Assembly (NCBI GenBank): GCA_040766655.1
Contig: JAXGQB010000010.1
Coordinates: 62,001-126,000 of the forward strand
Origin: JALOOB01 sp040766655
GTDB lineage: Bacteria > Chloroflexota > Anaerolineae > CG2-30-64-16
Direction of reading: 5' to 3'
DNA: 64,000 nt
The notes under the pieces are model-generated. The model was not told the origin of the DNA. It made no database searches and was given only the letters and a program-made list of their open reading frames with translations. Made by a program: the position numbers and the translations under genes. Positions 24,301-33,035 of this stretch are shown piece after piece (position 1 is the first letter of the stretch; each line of letters opens with the position of its first letter).

Positions 24301-27258
24301 CGTCGTCTCGTTGAGCACAAAGGCGTGGCGCTGATCGTCGTAGTTGCGGGTAATGGCCGTGCCGTTGGGCCAGGTTTCCCGCCAGCGGTTGCCGTTTTGG
24401 TAGTCATAAGCAGCACTGCGGATCCAGTTGGCGTCGCACTGGTTGCCGCTGTTGCCGGCTTCCCACAGATCCGTCAGTAAGCCCGCCTGGGGCGGGTTAC
24501 TCCACAGCGCATAGCCGTTCGCTGGATGATCGGCTCGGTCGTACAGGTACACGCGCTGTCCGACACAGGTCCCGCTTCCCGGCGCGCCTTGCCACAGCTT
24601 TTCATGCGCCACCGCATGGACGACGTAGTAGCCGGCGGCGGTGTCGTCGCGCGGGCGATACCAGCGCTCGCTCGTGCGATAGAGGGTCGCGCCACCATCC
24701 GAGTATTCATAGATGCGCGTGGGGTTGCCATACTGGCGGGTCTGCCCGGCTTCCAGCGCATAGGCATACTGGGTGCGCTGCGTGGCGTAGCTGCTGCCAT
24801 CCGTGTAGGACCGCCGATCTTCGTAGTCGAGTCGCACCAGGTTCGCGCCACCATAGACGTTGGTCGCGTCCGCCACCCAGTTGCGATACACTTCTTGCTG
24901 TCTGGCCCCGCGATCCGTGGCCCGCCACAGGCTCTCGCGCCCGCGCAAGCCGCGCAGGCTCTGATTGTCGCCGGGAAGGAACTCATGGTAGACGGTGCTG
25001 CCGGCGCCCAGGCTGAGTGGCAATGTTTCGGTCACTGCGGTGAAGGCGATCGGGTCGAGAAACCAACTGTCGCGGATTTCGCCGCTGTAGCTATAAGTCC
25101 AGACGTGACTCGTGTTGGTGACAGCGTCGTTAATGGCCTTGCGCGTGACGACCGCCGGGAAGGCTAACTCGTAGCCGTATACTACTTGTCCGCCGTAGCC
25201 GTTGTCGACCTGCGTCAGGCGGCCGTTCTGGTTGATCGTCTCACGGTCGTACGTCAACCGGGTTTGCGGCAGACAACTGATCAGGCTGCCGTTGGCGTCC
25301 TCAGCAGCGCACTCCGCAATCGTATCGAGCGTATAGCGCAAGCGGCGCGCACAATTGGGATCACCCCACGGATCGTCTTCGTAGCCCAGCCTGTAGCCCG
25401 CGACGAGATCGTACCCGGACCAGTCGGGGCGCAGCTGCCTGATCTTGATGCTGGTCAGCAAACGGTTGGTGTGAAAGTATTGCATTTTGTTGGCGTCGAC
25501 GCGGCACTCATCGTTCGAGCTGCCCGGAAAATCCCTGCGCACTTCACTGGCATACACGAACTGAATCTGGGTGACATCGACGTCCGTGTCGTTCGCCGTG
25601 TTATAGGTGACCGTCTTGAGCGGATTCTGGAACAGATAGTGGACAAATCGCCCGTTCAGGTCATACGCGTGCCACAACGGCACGCCATTGTCCTGGAAGT
25701 TGTGGTACTCCGCTTCAAACACCTCTGGCTGTGGGAACGGGTCGTCGGGGCGCGTGTCCACTTCCTGAGCGTAGTCGTACCAGATGTGGTTGCCGCTCGT
25801 GTCGTGAACGGAGGTGAGCAACCACTTAGTCGTCGTAGAGGCCACTGTTCCATCATCGCGGCGCCAGAGATGATGGTATGCGCGCCGGAACTCATAGCGG
25901 CGACCGTCCGGACTGTAGGCCGCGGCCCGCGTGCTATCGCGGACAATGCGCCAGTCCGGGGCCTCCATCAAATAGTGTGTGCCGTTCGGATCGGCGCCTT
26001 CGGTGTAGCTGACCCCGTCGATCCGCCAGATGGTGGGCGCGCCATTGCCCCCGAAGAACCAGCTATCCGCAATCCAACTATCGACGGTGATGTTCCAGCC
26101 GGCGCCCAAGACCGAGCCGTGACCTGGATCATTCTGCTGACTCGCCGAGTTGTACTGCAAGGCCACCTTGGGTGCCAATCCGCCGGCGGCTGGAGGCAGC
26201 GGAATGTCGTAGTTGACGACGGCGGCTCCGGAGAAGAGATCGTGCTGTGCCCCGCGCAGCGTTGGCAAGATTGCGGGCATGATATCGGTCCCGTCCGCGA
26301 CGATCGACAGGTGCGGGAGCGCCGCGCGCAAGGTGCGCGCCTTCGCGTCGCGCTGCGTCGGCAGGCGCTGCCACTGCCCATCGGCATCCTGCAGGTGGAG
26401 CGCATCTGGCAACAGCTCACCCGCCTCGTATTGCAGTGTCAGAATTGGACTGGCCGCGAACGTATGCCGCTCCCGTCCATCGGGATCCTGCACGACAAAC
26501 TCATAGCCGCGGCCGATATAGGCCGGCGCATCTGCGGGATGACCAATTGGCTGGGCCAGCACCCGGCTGCGCGCCATGACCGCCTCGGGTGGGAACGCGA
26601 GGCGCGCGCGTCCGTTCTCCAGTTCGACCACGCCGCCTTGCGCGCCGATTTCGGTCGCGCTGGTCGCGGGCGGAACGATCCGTAACTCGGCGCTATGCTG
26701 GTCGATGATTGCGCCCGCTGCGTCTCTGACCTCGCCGACAACGGCCACAGTGTCTCCGGCGCGCAGCCCGGTCACGCGGAGCGGGAACTGTGCGGTGAGA
26801 ATTGCCCCGGCAGCCAGCGACGGAAGGCCACCGCTGACCATGCGAGTATTGGGGTTGTAAGATAGCGGGGCGGGCACGTCCTGCGGACTGAGGGTGAAGC
26901 CTTGGGGAACGCCAAAGCCGAGTTGGATGCCTTCTACTGCCAGTGGGCGGCAATTAAACACGGTCCACGCCAGCCTGGCTTCCTCGCCGGGTCGCGCTTC
27001 GGCGGCCGCAAAGCTCACTCGGAGCACTGCGTCATCAGATGCTTCGGCTGCGCAGTCCTGCGATTCTGCCGGAGGCTCGGCAGGTGGAGTTGGTGACGGT
27101 TGGGGCAGCGGCGAATCGAAGACGCCGGCGGCCGGCGATGAGCTGCGGGCAGAAAACGCTCTTGTCGATCTGAAGCTGCCGGCAGCCGCGGGCTGACCGA
27201 AGACGAGCGCGCAAATGACAAGCAGATACAGCAGTTGAGCGTAGGGGCGGGATTTCAG
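21343..27258 (-). pseudogene. full-length RHS/YD-repeat toxin (module I) with restriction-endonuclease-fold tip, five frameshifts
   Basis: About 1970 codons. Order: signal peptide (YLLVICALVFGQPAAA), Pro-rich linker, beta-rich domain (SFAAAEARPGEE to LRVTGLRAG), ZU5-like segment (GGVVELENGRARLAFPPEAV), SpvB-like opening of the shell (NYDIPLPPAAGGLAPKVALQ, GAGWN), YD repeats, RHS core (LHADHLGSTLAATD to YTDPSGH), pretoxin and toxin. Frameshifts fall near 24063 (CGCGCG), 23250, 22695 (short G-run), 22425 and 21517. Correcting the last one gives a tip with FDAFKGDMLIDAKSFY then GGADPKDFVDQAKRQLDA, APIKWYFNEQETLAAV and GIEGIALELKVMP. This is the pattern of Tox-REase-5-type nucleases (Asp...Asp-Ala-Lys core). 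The expected ATG is CTG here (27256-27258), where the short RHS copy has ATG, so initiation may also be impaired. Confidence 0.82.
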
Positions 27259-27415
27259 GAAACACCTTCCTTGGTGTTGCTGCCGCAACAGCGCGGCCGG
27301 ATGGGATGTGCGCGCAACCGGAACTGTGGAAACCAAGCCGGATGGAAGGTAAGCGAGTAACCCGAAGAGCAGGTCCACAAGAATCGCTGCGCTGCAAACG
27401 TCAACGAGCAGTGCC

Positions 27416-27444
27416 ACCTTAGCACCGCCGGCGACACGTGTCAA
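27416..27444 (-). promoter_or_regulatory. promoter of the long RHS gene
   Basis: Minus strand: -35 TTGACA (27439-27444), 17-bp spacer, -10 TAAGGT (27416-27421). It matches the promoter of the short RHS gene base for base in both boxes. The leader to the CTG/ATG position would be about 150 nt. The rest of 27259-27739 holds the duplicated upstream segment (27482-27530) and no gene that I recognise. Confidence 0.72.
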
Positions 27445-27739
27445 ACTGCACTTGCGGCAGTCGGCATCACAGACACCGGTTGCGGGATTACGCGTGAATT
27501 GAAGTGCGAATGCCGATAACCTCTGCAGGCACTGCCCGGCGGCTGGCGCATATCATTTCGATGGTGGGATCTTGGCCATGATCGCTCAGGTGACGGATGA
27601 GGCCTTCCTGCCCCGCCCACCCCGTGAACGAGTCTGTTATATGGCTCCAACCACATGAGATACACTGCCGGCCCATTTCTACGGCGCACCCGAAACGTGA
27701 TATCATGCCCCGGCATCTATTCTGGGGGGTGAGCACCGC

Positions 27740-28477
27740 ATGCGGGTCCTGATCCTGTCTGACATCCACGCGAATCTCACCGCGCTCGAGGCTGTCCTGG
27801 CGGATGCCCAGGGCGCCTATGACGCGGTCTGGTGCCTGGGCGACACCGTCGGCTACGGCCCGGAGCCGGACGAGTGCATCCGCCGCGTGCGCGACCTCGG
27901 CGCGGTCACCGTGGTGGGCAATCACGACTGGGCCACCCTGGGGCTCATGGATGTCGAGGAGTTCAACCCTGAGGCACGCCGCGCGGTGGTCTGGACGCGC
28001 ACCCATCTCAGCCAGGACAGCCTGGCCTGGCTGGCCGCACTGCCGAATCAGCCCCTCGTCGTCGGGCAGTACACCCTGACGCACGGCAGCCCGCGCGACC
28101 CGATCTGGGAATACATCCTTCATCCATCGGTCGCGCTGGCGAACATGACCGCGTTCGACACGTCCTATTGCCTCGTCGGCCACACCCATGTGCCGGCAGT
28201 GCACGTGGCGGTGGACGGTGAGAACAAGGTGCGGGTGGTGCCCCCCCCCTTTGGTCAGCAGCTGGCGATCAAAGAGGAGTGGCGCGCCATCTTCAACCCG
28301 GGCAGTGTCGGGCAGCCGCGCGACAACGATCGTCGCGCTGCATACGCGATCCTCGACACGCACGCGCACACCTGGGAGGCGCGCCGCGTGGAGTACATGA
28401 TCGAGGTGACACAGAATCGGATGCGCCAGGCCGGGTTGCCCGAGCGGCTGATCAACCGGCTGGCGTTCGGCTGGTAG
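27740..28477 (+). CDS. YfcE/MJ0936-like metallophosphoesterase
   Basis: 245 residues with all calcineurin-like motifs: DIHAN (8-12), CLGDTVGYGP, VVGNHDW, THGSPRD and VGHTHVP. NPGSVGQPRDND is the typical ending of the small bacterial group that includes YfcE and MJ0936, dimetal phosphodiesterases of uncertain physiological substrate. GGGGGTGAG lies about 8 nt before the ATG. The gene runs convergent with the cyclic-nucleotide-binding-like gene at 28479, their stop codons almost touching. Enzyme class secure, substrate unknown. Confidence 0.88.
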   Translation: MRVLILSDIHANLTALEAVLADAQGAYDAVWCLGDTVGYGPEPDECIRRVRDLGAVTVVGNHDWATLGLMDVEEFNPEARRAVVWTRTHLSQDSLAWLAALPNQPLVVGQYTLTHGSPRDPIWEYILHPSVALANMTAFDTSYCLVGHTHVPAVHVAVDGENKVRVVPPPFGQQLAIKEEWRAIFNPGSVGQPRDNDRRAAYAILDTHAHTWEARRVEYMIEVTQNRMRQAGLPERLINRLAFGW

Positions 28478-28478
28478 G

Positions 28479-31106
28479 TCAGTGGAACGAGTCTGGCTGG
28501 GCGCCGCCCCCGCGCAGCTGGTGGTACACTGATAGCGCCTCGATGAGCTCCTGTCGCCGGTCCGCGTCGCGGCGCTTCTCGGCCCGGGCGCGATATTGGG
28601 CCAGCTTCTGGAACACGACCGACTGGACCACCCTGGGGTTGGCCACCATGCTGAAGGTGAACCCCTCATCCGCCGCCGCGGTGCTGATCACCACGTCTCC
28701 GTACCTGAGCACGGCGGCCCAGAAGCCGTTTTGCTGTGCGACCACGTTCTGGACCTTCTCGAGGCTGCCCTCCCGGCGCTTCGTGCTCAGCCCCAGGGGT
28801 TTCATCTCGATGTCGATGATGCGGTCATCCGTGATGATGTAGACATCGTTGTGATAGTCCTGGATTTCCCACCACAGCCAGCCGGCGGCGATCAAGAAGA
28901 GCACGGCCCAACCAAGCAGCACTGCCACCGCATCCAGTTCGTCGATGGTGACCGTGCCGGATAGCAGCAGGGCGCCCCCCGCGAGGACCAGAATCAGCAC
29001 CACGAGGGGCGGGCCGGCTCGGCCGATCAGGTTCAGCCAGTGCTTGCGCCAGACGTGCATCCCCGGTTGCTCCATCGTCGCCTGGGGAGGAAGTTGGCCG
29101 AACAGCGTCCGGCGCCAGCTCTCCGGCAGCACCCCGAGGTGACCGGCCAGCCACGTGCTGAAGGTCATCGGGGTGGGCACGTTCGTGCGGCGCGCGCGGC
29201 GCCCGGATTGCCGCCTGAACCAGGTGCGCACGGCCGACGCGGTGGGCTCGGGGACATCTCCGAGCGCACGCTGCCGCGGCGGGATGGGCAGGGCCAGCTT
29301 GAGGTCCTTGATCAGGCCGCGGCGCAGGTCTTCCTTCTGGCGTCCCCGTTCCTCGGCCATCACCTCGGAGCGCGTCCCCTCCAGCTTGTCCTTCACCTCA
29401 TAGGGCCTCGGCACGTTCAGTAGCCTGATCGGCTGGGCCTTGGACGCGGTGCGCACTGTGACATCACCGAAGTCGAACACGCGGCCCCAGAAACGAGTGT
29501 CGTAGGTGACGTCCTGGATCATCTCGATGGGCGCCTCGGAGCGCTCTTCGAAGATCAGGAGCTGCCGCACGCGGCGCGTCACCCGGCGGTTCGAGATGAC
29601 ATAAAAATCATCGAAGTAGTTGATCGCAGTGAGGATGGCGATGGGGACCAGGATCAGCGCGCTGATGAGCAGGGTCGAGAGCCCGCCCAGGACCCTGGAT
29701 GAGGCAGGCAGAAGCGCCACCAGCAGGACCATCGCTAGGAAGGCGAGGAAGATGAGCAGGAGCGGCCAGGCCAGCCAGAAGGGATGCGGCCGGCCGCGCC
29801 ACACGACGACTTCACCCTCGTCCAGCCAGTCGTACGTCGGCATGGCCTCCCGGGTGTCCCTCATCTGGTGCACGATGTCTGTATCGCGCCACAACTCCGG
29901 TCTCTCGGCGATGGCATGCTGCAGGTCGCGCCGATCCAGGGTCAGGATGTCGGCCCCAGGCAACGCAGGCCAGCCTCGCAGGCTCGGGCCGGGCACCGCG
30001 CGCACAGTTGCATCGCGGGTCTGCCCATGCAGCAGCGAGGTGGCGCCGTAGGACGAATCCATCTCCAGCTGGCTGCGCGGCCGTTCGCGCCCATAAGTGT
30101 CGAACGCCGTGATAAGCGCGCCGCCCTGGCGCAGGATCACGTAGCTGTGGCCGGGATTGCCTTGCGTGGTGATGTTGTGCGGCGCGGGCACGAATTCCCA
30201 CGCACAGAACTGCGCCAGGTGCTGTTTGGTCTTGTCGGGTAGATCCTTGAACAGCGGCGTCCTGTTCAGGTGCAATACGATGTTGATCGGCTGCCTGACG
30301 AGCTCGCTGATATCCGGGAAGACATCGATCAGCCGGTCCGCGTGGATCGAGGGCAGGTAGAACAGGTGGGTGTCCACGTGCGCGGTGGCGGTGTCCGCCG
30401 CGCAGTTCTGGCCGAAGCGCATCGGCTGAAGGCCGTGTTCGACCAGCGCGGTGCGCCCCATCGCAACGAAGAAGTTGCCGGCCGTCAGGCGCCAATCGGG
30501 CTCTCCCTCGGCCGCGGCACTCGCCGGACCGGTGACTGCCACCTGGCCGCGGTCGATGATCCAGATGCCCGGCCTGGCGTTGACGGGCAGTGGCGCGCCC
30601 CCCACGAAATCGACCTCCTCGATGAGCTGGGCGAGCCAACGAACCTGCTTGTCGGTCAGGCGGCGGGTCAGGGGGATGCGGCGCAGGCGGCTGGCGCGCG
30701 TCTCATGCAGCAGGTCCTCGCGCAGGCCGGGCGCGCGCTCGAGTGCCACCCGCAGGTCGCTGGCGCTCATCAACAGCAGCGTGGCCGAACCGATCTCCTG
30801 CGGCACACGGGCCGTTGCCTCGTAGGCCTCATCGAACAGCGCCTGCTGGCCGAAGAACTGGCCCGGCGTCAGCGTCTGCTCGAACCAGGTGTCGCCGGCC
30901 TCCTGCAGCGTCACCGCCACCCGGCCGCGCAGGACGGCAAAGAGATGCAGCGGCGGATCGCCGGGCCGGAAGATCGGCGTACCGGACGTGACGTCCTGTA
31001 TCGTCATTCCTGCCAGGGCTGAGCGGAGGCCCGGCCATCGCTGCGCGACAGGGGAGCGCTGCAGAAGGGTCCACACCTCTGCCTGTTGTGCCGTCGAGAG
31101 TGCCAT
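28479..31106 (-). CDS. membrane protein with cNMP-binding-like domains and two bPH2 domains
   Basis: 875 residues. The N-terminal half looks like three consecutive cyclic-nucleotide-binding-like folds: about 20-135 (FRPGDPPLHLFAVLRGRVAV), 155-275 and 285-400 (the third with HSYVILRQGGALITAF). The strict RAAx phosphate-binding cassette is not evident, so ligand binding is doubtful. Two hydrophobic hairpins (about 443-490 and 690-745) each precede a bacterial PH-like domain of the bPH_2/YdbS type: DDFYVISNRRVTRRV...FDFGDVTVRTA and NDVYIITDDRIIDIE...LRYGDVVISTA. The tail is a basic helix. It starts 1 nt after uvrC ends and is probably cotranscribed, though no functional link is known. Role unknown; a membrane sensor or scaffold is a reasonable guess. 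Confidence 0.75.
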   Translation of the reverse strand: MALSTAQQAEVWTLLQRSPVAQRWPGLRSALAGMTIQDVTSGTPIFRPGDPPLHLFAVLRGRVAVTLQEAGDTWFEQTLTPGQFFGQQALFDEAYEATARVPQEIGSATLLLMSASDLRVALERAPGLREDLLHETRASRLRRIPLTRRLTDKQVRWLAQLIEEVDFVGGAPLPVNARPGIWIIDRGQVAVTGPASAAAEGEPDWRLTAGNFFVAMGRTALVEHGLQPMRFGQNCAADTATAHVDTHLFYLPSIHADRLIDVFPDISELVRQPINIVLHLNRTPLFKDLPDKTKQHLAQFCAWEFVPAPHNITTQGNPGHSYVILRQGGALITAFDTYGRERPRSQLEMDSSYGATSLLHGQTRDATVRAVPGPSLRGWPALPGADILTLDRRDLQHAIAERPELWRDTDIVHQMRDTREAMPTYDWLDEGEVVVWRGRPHPFWLAWPLLLIFLAFLAMVLLVALLPASSRVLGGLSTLLISALILVPIAILTAINYFDDFYVISNRRVTRRVRQLLIFEERSEAPIEMIQDVTYDTRFWGRVFDFGDVTVRTASKAQPIRLLNVPRPYEVKDKLEGTRSEVMAEERGRQKEDLRRGLIKDLKLALPIPPRQRALGDVPEPTASAVRTWFRRQSGRRARRTNVPTPMTFSTWLAGHLGVLPESWRRTLFGQLPPQATMEQPGMHVWRKHWLNLIGRAGPPLVVLILVLAGGALLLSGTVTIDELDAVAVLLGWAVLFLIAAGWLWWEIQDYHNDVYIITDDRIIDIEMKPLGLSTKRREGSLEKVQNVVAQQNGFWAAVLRYGDVVISTAAADEGFTFSMVANPRVVQSVVFQKLAQYRARAEKRRDADRRQELIEALSVYHQLRGGGAQPDSFH

Positions 31107-31107
31107 G

Positions 31108-32994
31108 TTACAACCTCTCCCGGATCATCTGCGCGGCCTTCAGATTCATGCCCGGCGCGGCAGCGAGTTGCTCGACGGATGCCTCGCGGATGGCGTCGAG
31201 CGAACCGAAGTGCTTCAGCAGTGCCCGGCGTCGCGCCGGCCCGATGCCCGGGACCGCGTCCAGCTCGGAGGTCACCGAGACCTTGCTGCGCTGTTCCCGG
31301 TGCGCAGTGATGGCGAAGCGGTGCGCCTCGTCGCGGATGCGCTGGATCAGGAAGAGCCCCTGCGAGGCCGGCGGCAACATCACCGGATGGGAGCGGCCCG
31401 GCAGAAACAGCTCTTCGCGCTGCTTGGCCAGCCCGGCGACCGGCACGACCTCGGAGAGGCCGTACTCTGCCAGCACCTCCATCGCGACGCTGAGCTGGCC
31501 CTTGCCGCCGTCGACGATCAGCAGGTCCGGCAGGATCCGCCATGCGGCATCACTCGAGCGCGCCTTGCTGCCCGGATCGCTGACGGCTGCCTCGACCGCG
31601 CGGCGGAAGCGCCTGCGCAGCACCTCCCGCATGGATGCGTAGTCGTCCGGCTCACCCTGGCTACCGCGTCCCTTCACGTTGAAGCGGCGATAGTCCGACT
31701 TGAGGGGCGCGCCCTTGGCGAAGACGACCATGCTGCCGACCGTGTTGGTGCCCTGGAGCGTCGAGATGTCGAAGCACTCGATCCTGCCCGGCGGCGACTG
31801 GAGCCCCAGCGCCTCCTGGATCTGCGACAGGGCTTCCGTCTGCCGGTTCGTGTCGGCCTGCCACTGGGCCTGGAGCGATGCCAGCGTGGCCGAGGCATTC
31901 TCCGCGGCCAGCTTCATCAGCGCCTGCTTCGGCCCGCGCTTGGGCACCTTGAGCGTGACCTTGTGGCCCCCGCGCCGGCTGCGCAGCCACTGCTCGATGA
32001 TGTTCCGTTCGTCGAGGTCCTTCTGCAGCATGATGCTGGGGGGCACGAAGGCCGCGTCGTCGTAGAACTGCTTGACGAACGCAGCCATGAGCTCGCCGTT
32101 CGCCTCAGGCTGCACGCCCTCCAGGACGAAGCTCTCCCGGCCGATCAGTTTGCCGTGGCGGATGAAGAAGACCTGCACGCAGGCCTCGCCCGTCCGTTCG
32201 TCCTGGGCAAAGGCAATGATGTCCTCGTCCTCCTGGCGGCCGCTGACGACCTTCTGGCGTTCGACGATCTGCTGCGCGGCGCGGATCTGATCCCGCAGCA
32301 TGGCCGCGCGCTCGAACTGGAGCTGTTCTGCCGCAGACTGCATCCGCGATGCGAGTTGCTTCAGAACAGTGTCGCTGTCGCCTTCCAGGAACGCGCCCAG
32401 CCCGGCAATGATCGCCCGATACTCGTCCCGGCTGACCGCGCCGATGCAGGGGCCGGCGCAGCGCTTGATGTGGTAGTACAGGCATGGCTTGGGGTCGTTG
32501 CCCGTGATCACCCGGTTACAGTCGAGGTAGGGGAAGACGCGGCGCAGGACGTCCAGCGTCTGGCGCACCGCGTAGGCCGATGTGAAGGGACCGTAATAAC
32601 GTGCGCCGTCGCGTTCCATGCGGCGGACGATGGACACCTTGGGGAAGTCATCGTGCCAATGCAGCTTGATGTACGGATAGGTCTTGTCGTCCTTGAGCCG
32701 GACGTTGTAGCGCGGGCGATAGCGCTTGATCAACTCGTTCTCGAGGATCAGCGCCTCCACCTCCGTATCGGTGACGATCCATTCGAGATTCGCGATCTCA
32801 CTGACCAGGCGCCGCGTGCGCGGCTCGTGCCGGGCGGCCTCGTGGAAGTAGGAGCGCACCCGGTTCTTGAGCACGACGGCCTTGCCGACGTAGATCACCT
32901 TGCCGTCGGCCGAACGGTAGATGTAGACCCCCGGTCGATCCGGCAGCGTCTCCAGCTTCTGCGCGAGCTCGGGGGCGACGTGATGATTGTTCAC
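31108..32994 (-). CDS. uvrC: excinuclease ABC subunit C
   Basis: 628 residues. GIY-YIG nuclease at the N-terminus (DRPGVYIYRSADGKVIYVGK), the Cys cluster region GNDPKPCLYYHIKRCAGPC, a UvrB-interacting UVR helix pair (EQLQFERAAMLRDQIRAAQ), the RNase-H-like 5' incision domain (IECFDIS, LLIVDGGKGQL) and a helix-hairpin-helix tail (VPGIGPARRRALLKHFGS). It makes both incisions in nucleotide excision repair. I chose GTG 32994: TATAAT ends at 33001, so transcription should begin on or next to this codon, giving a leaderless mRNA. The frame stays open a few codons upstream (MMYNG) but that would lie in the promoter. Confidence 0.97.
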   Translation of the reverse strand: MNNHHVAPELAQKLETLPDRPGVYIYRSADGKVIYVGKAVVLKNRVRSYFHEAARHEPRTRRLVSEIANLEWIVTDTEVEALILENELIKRYRPRYNVRLKDDKTYPYIKLHWHDDFPKVSIVRRMERDGARYYGPFTSAYAVRQTLDVLRRVFPYLDCNRVITGNDPKPCLYYHIKRCAGPCIGAVSRDEYRAIIAGLGAFLEGDSDTVLKQLASRMQSAAEQLQFERAAMLRDQIRAAQQIVERQKVVSGRQEDEDIIAFAQDERTGEACVQVFFIRHGKLIGRESFVLEGVQPEANGELMAAFVKQFYDDAAFVPPSIMLQKDLDERNIIEQWLRSRRGGHKVTLKVPKRGPKQALMKLAAENASATLASLQAQWQADTNRQTEALSQIQEALGLQSPPGRIECFDISTLQGTNTVGSMVVFAKGAPLKSDYRRFNVKGRGSQGEPDDYASMREVLRRRFRRAVEAAVSDPGSKARSSDAAWRILPDLLIVDGGKGQLSVAMEVLAEYGLSEVVPVAGLAKQREELFLPGRSHPVMLPPASQGLFLIQRIRDEAHRFAITAHREQRSKVSVTSELDAVPGIGPARRRALLKHFGSLDAIREASVEQLAAAPGMNLKAAQMIRERL

Positions 32995-33000
32995 AACGCC

Positions 33001-33028
33001 ATTATACATCAAAGGAAAGAAGAAACAA
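33001..33028 (-). promoter_or_regulatory. uvrC promoter, apparently leaderless
   Basis: Minus strand: -35 TTGTTT (33023-33028), 16-bp spacer, -10 TATAAT (33001-33006). A start seven bases downstream is 32994, the G of the uvrC GTG. Confidence 0.72.
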
Positions 33029-33035
33029 GCGCCTT

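Noticed and set aside
11312..27444. CRISPR array or prophage in the accessory region
   Set aside because: The repeats are RHS cores and IS ends, not regularly spaced short repeats; no phage structural genes or integrase are present.
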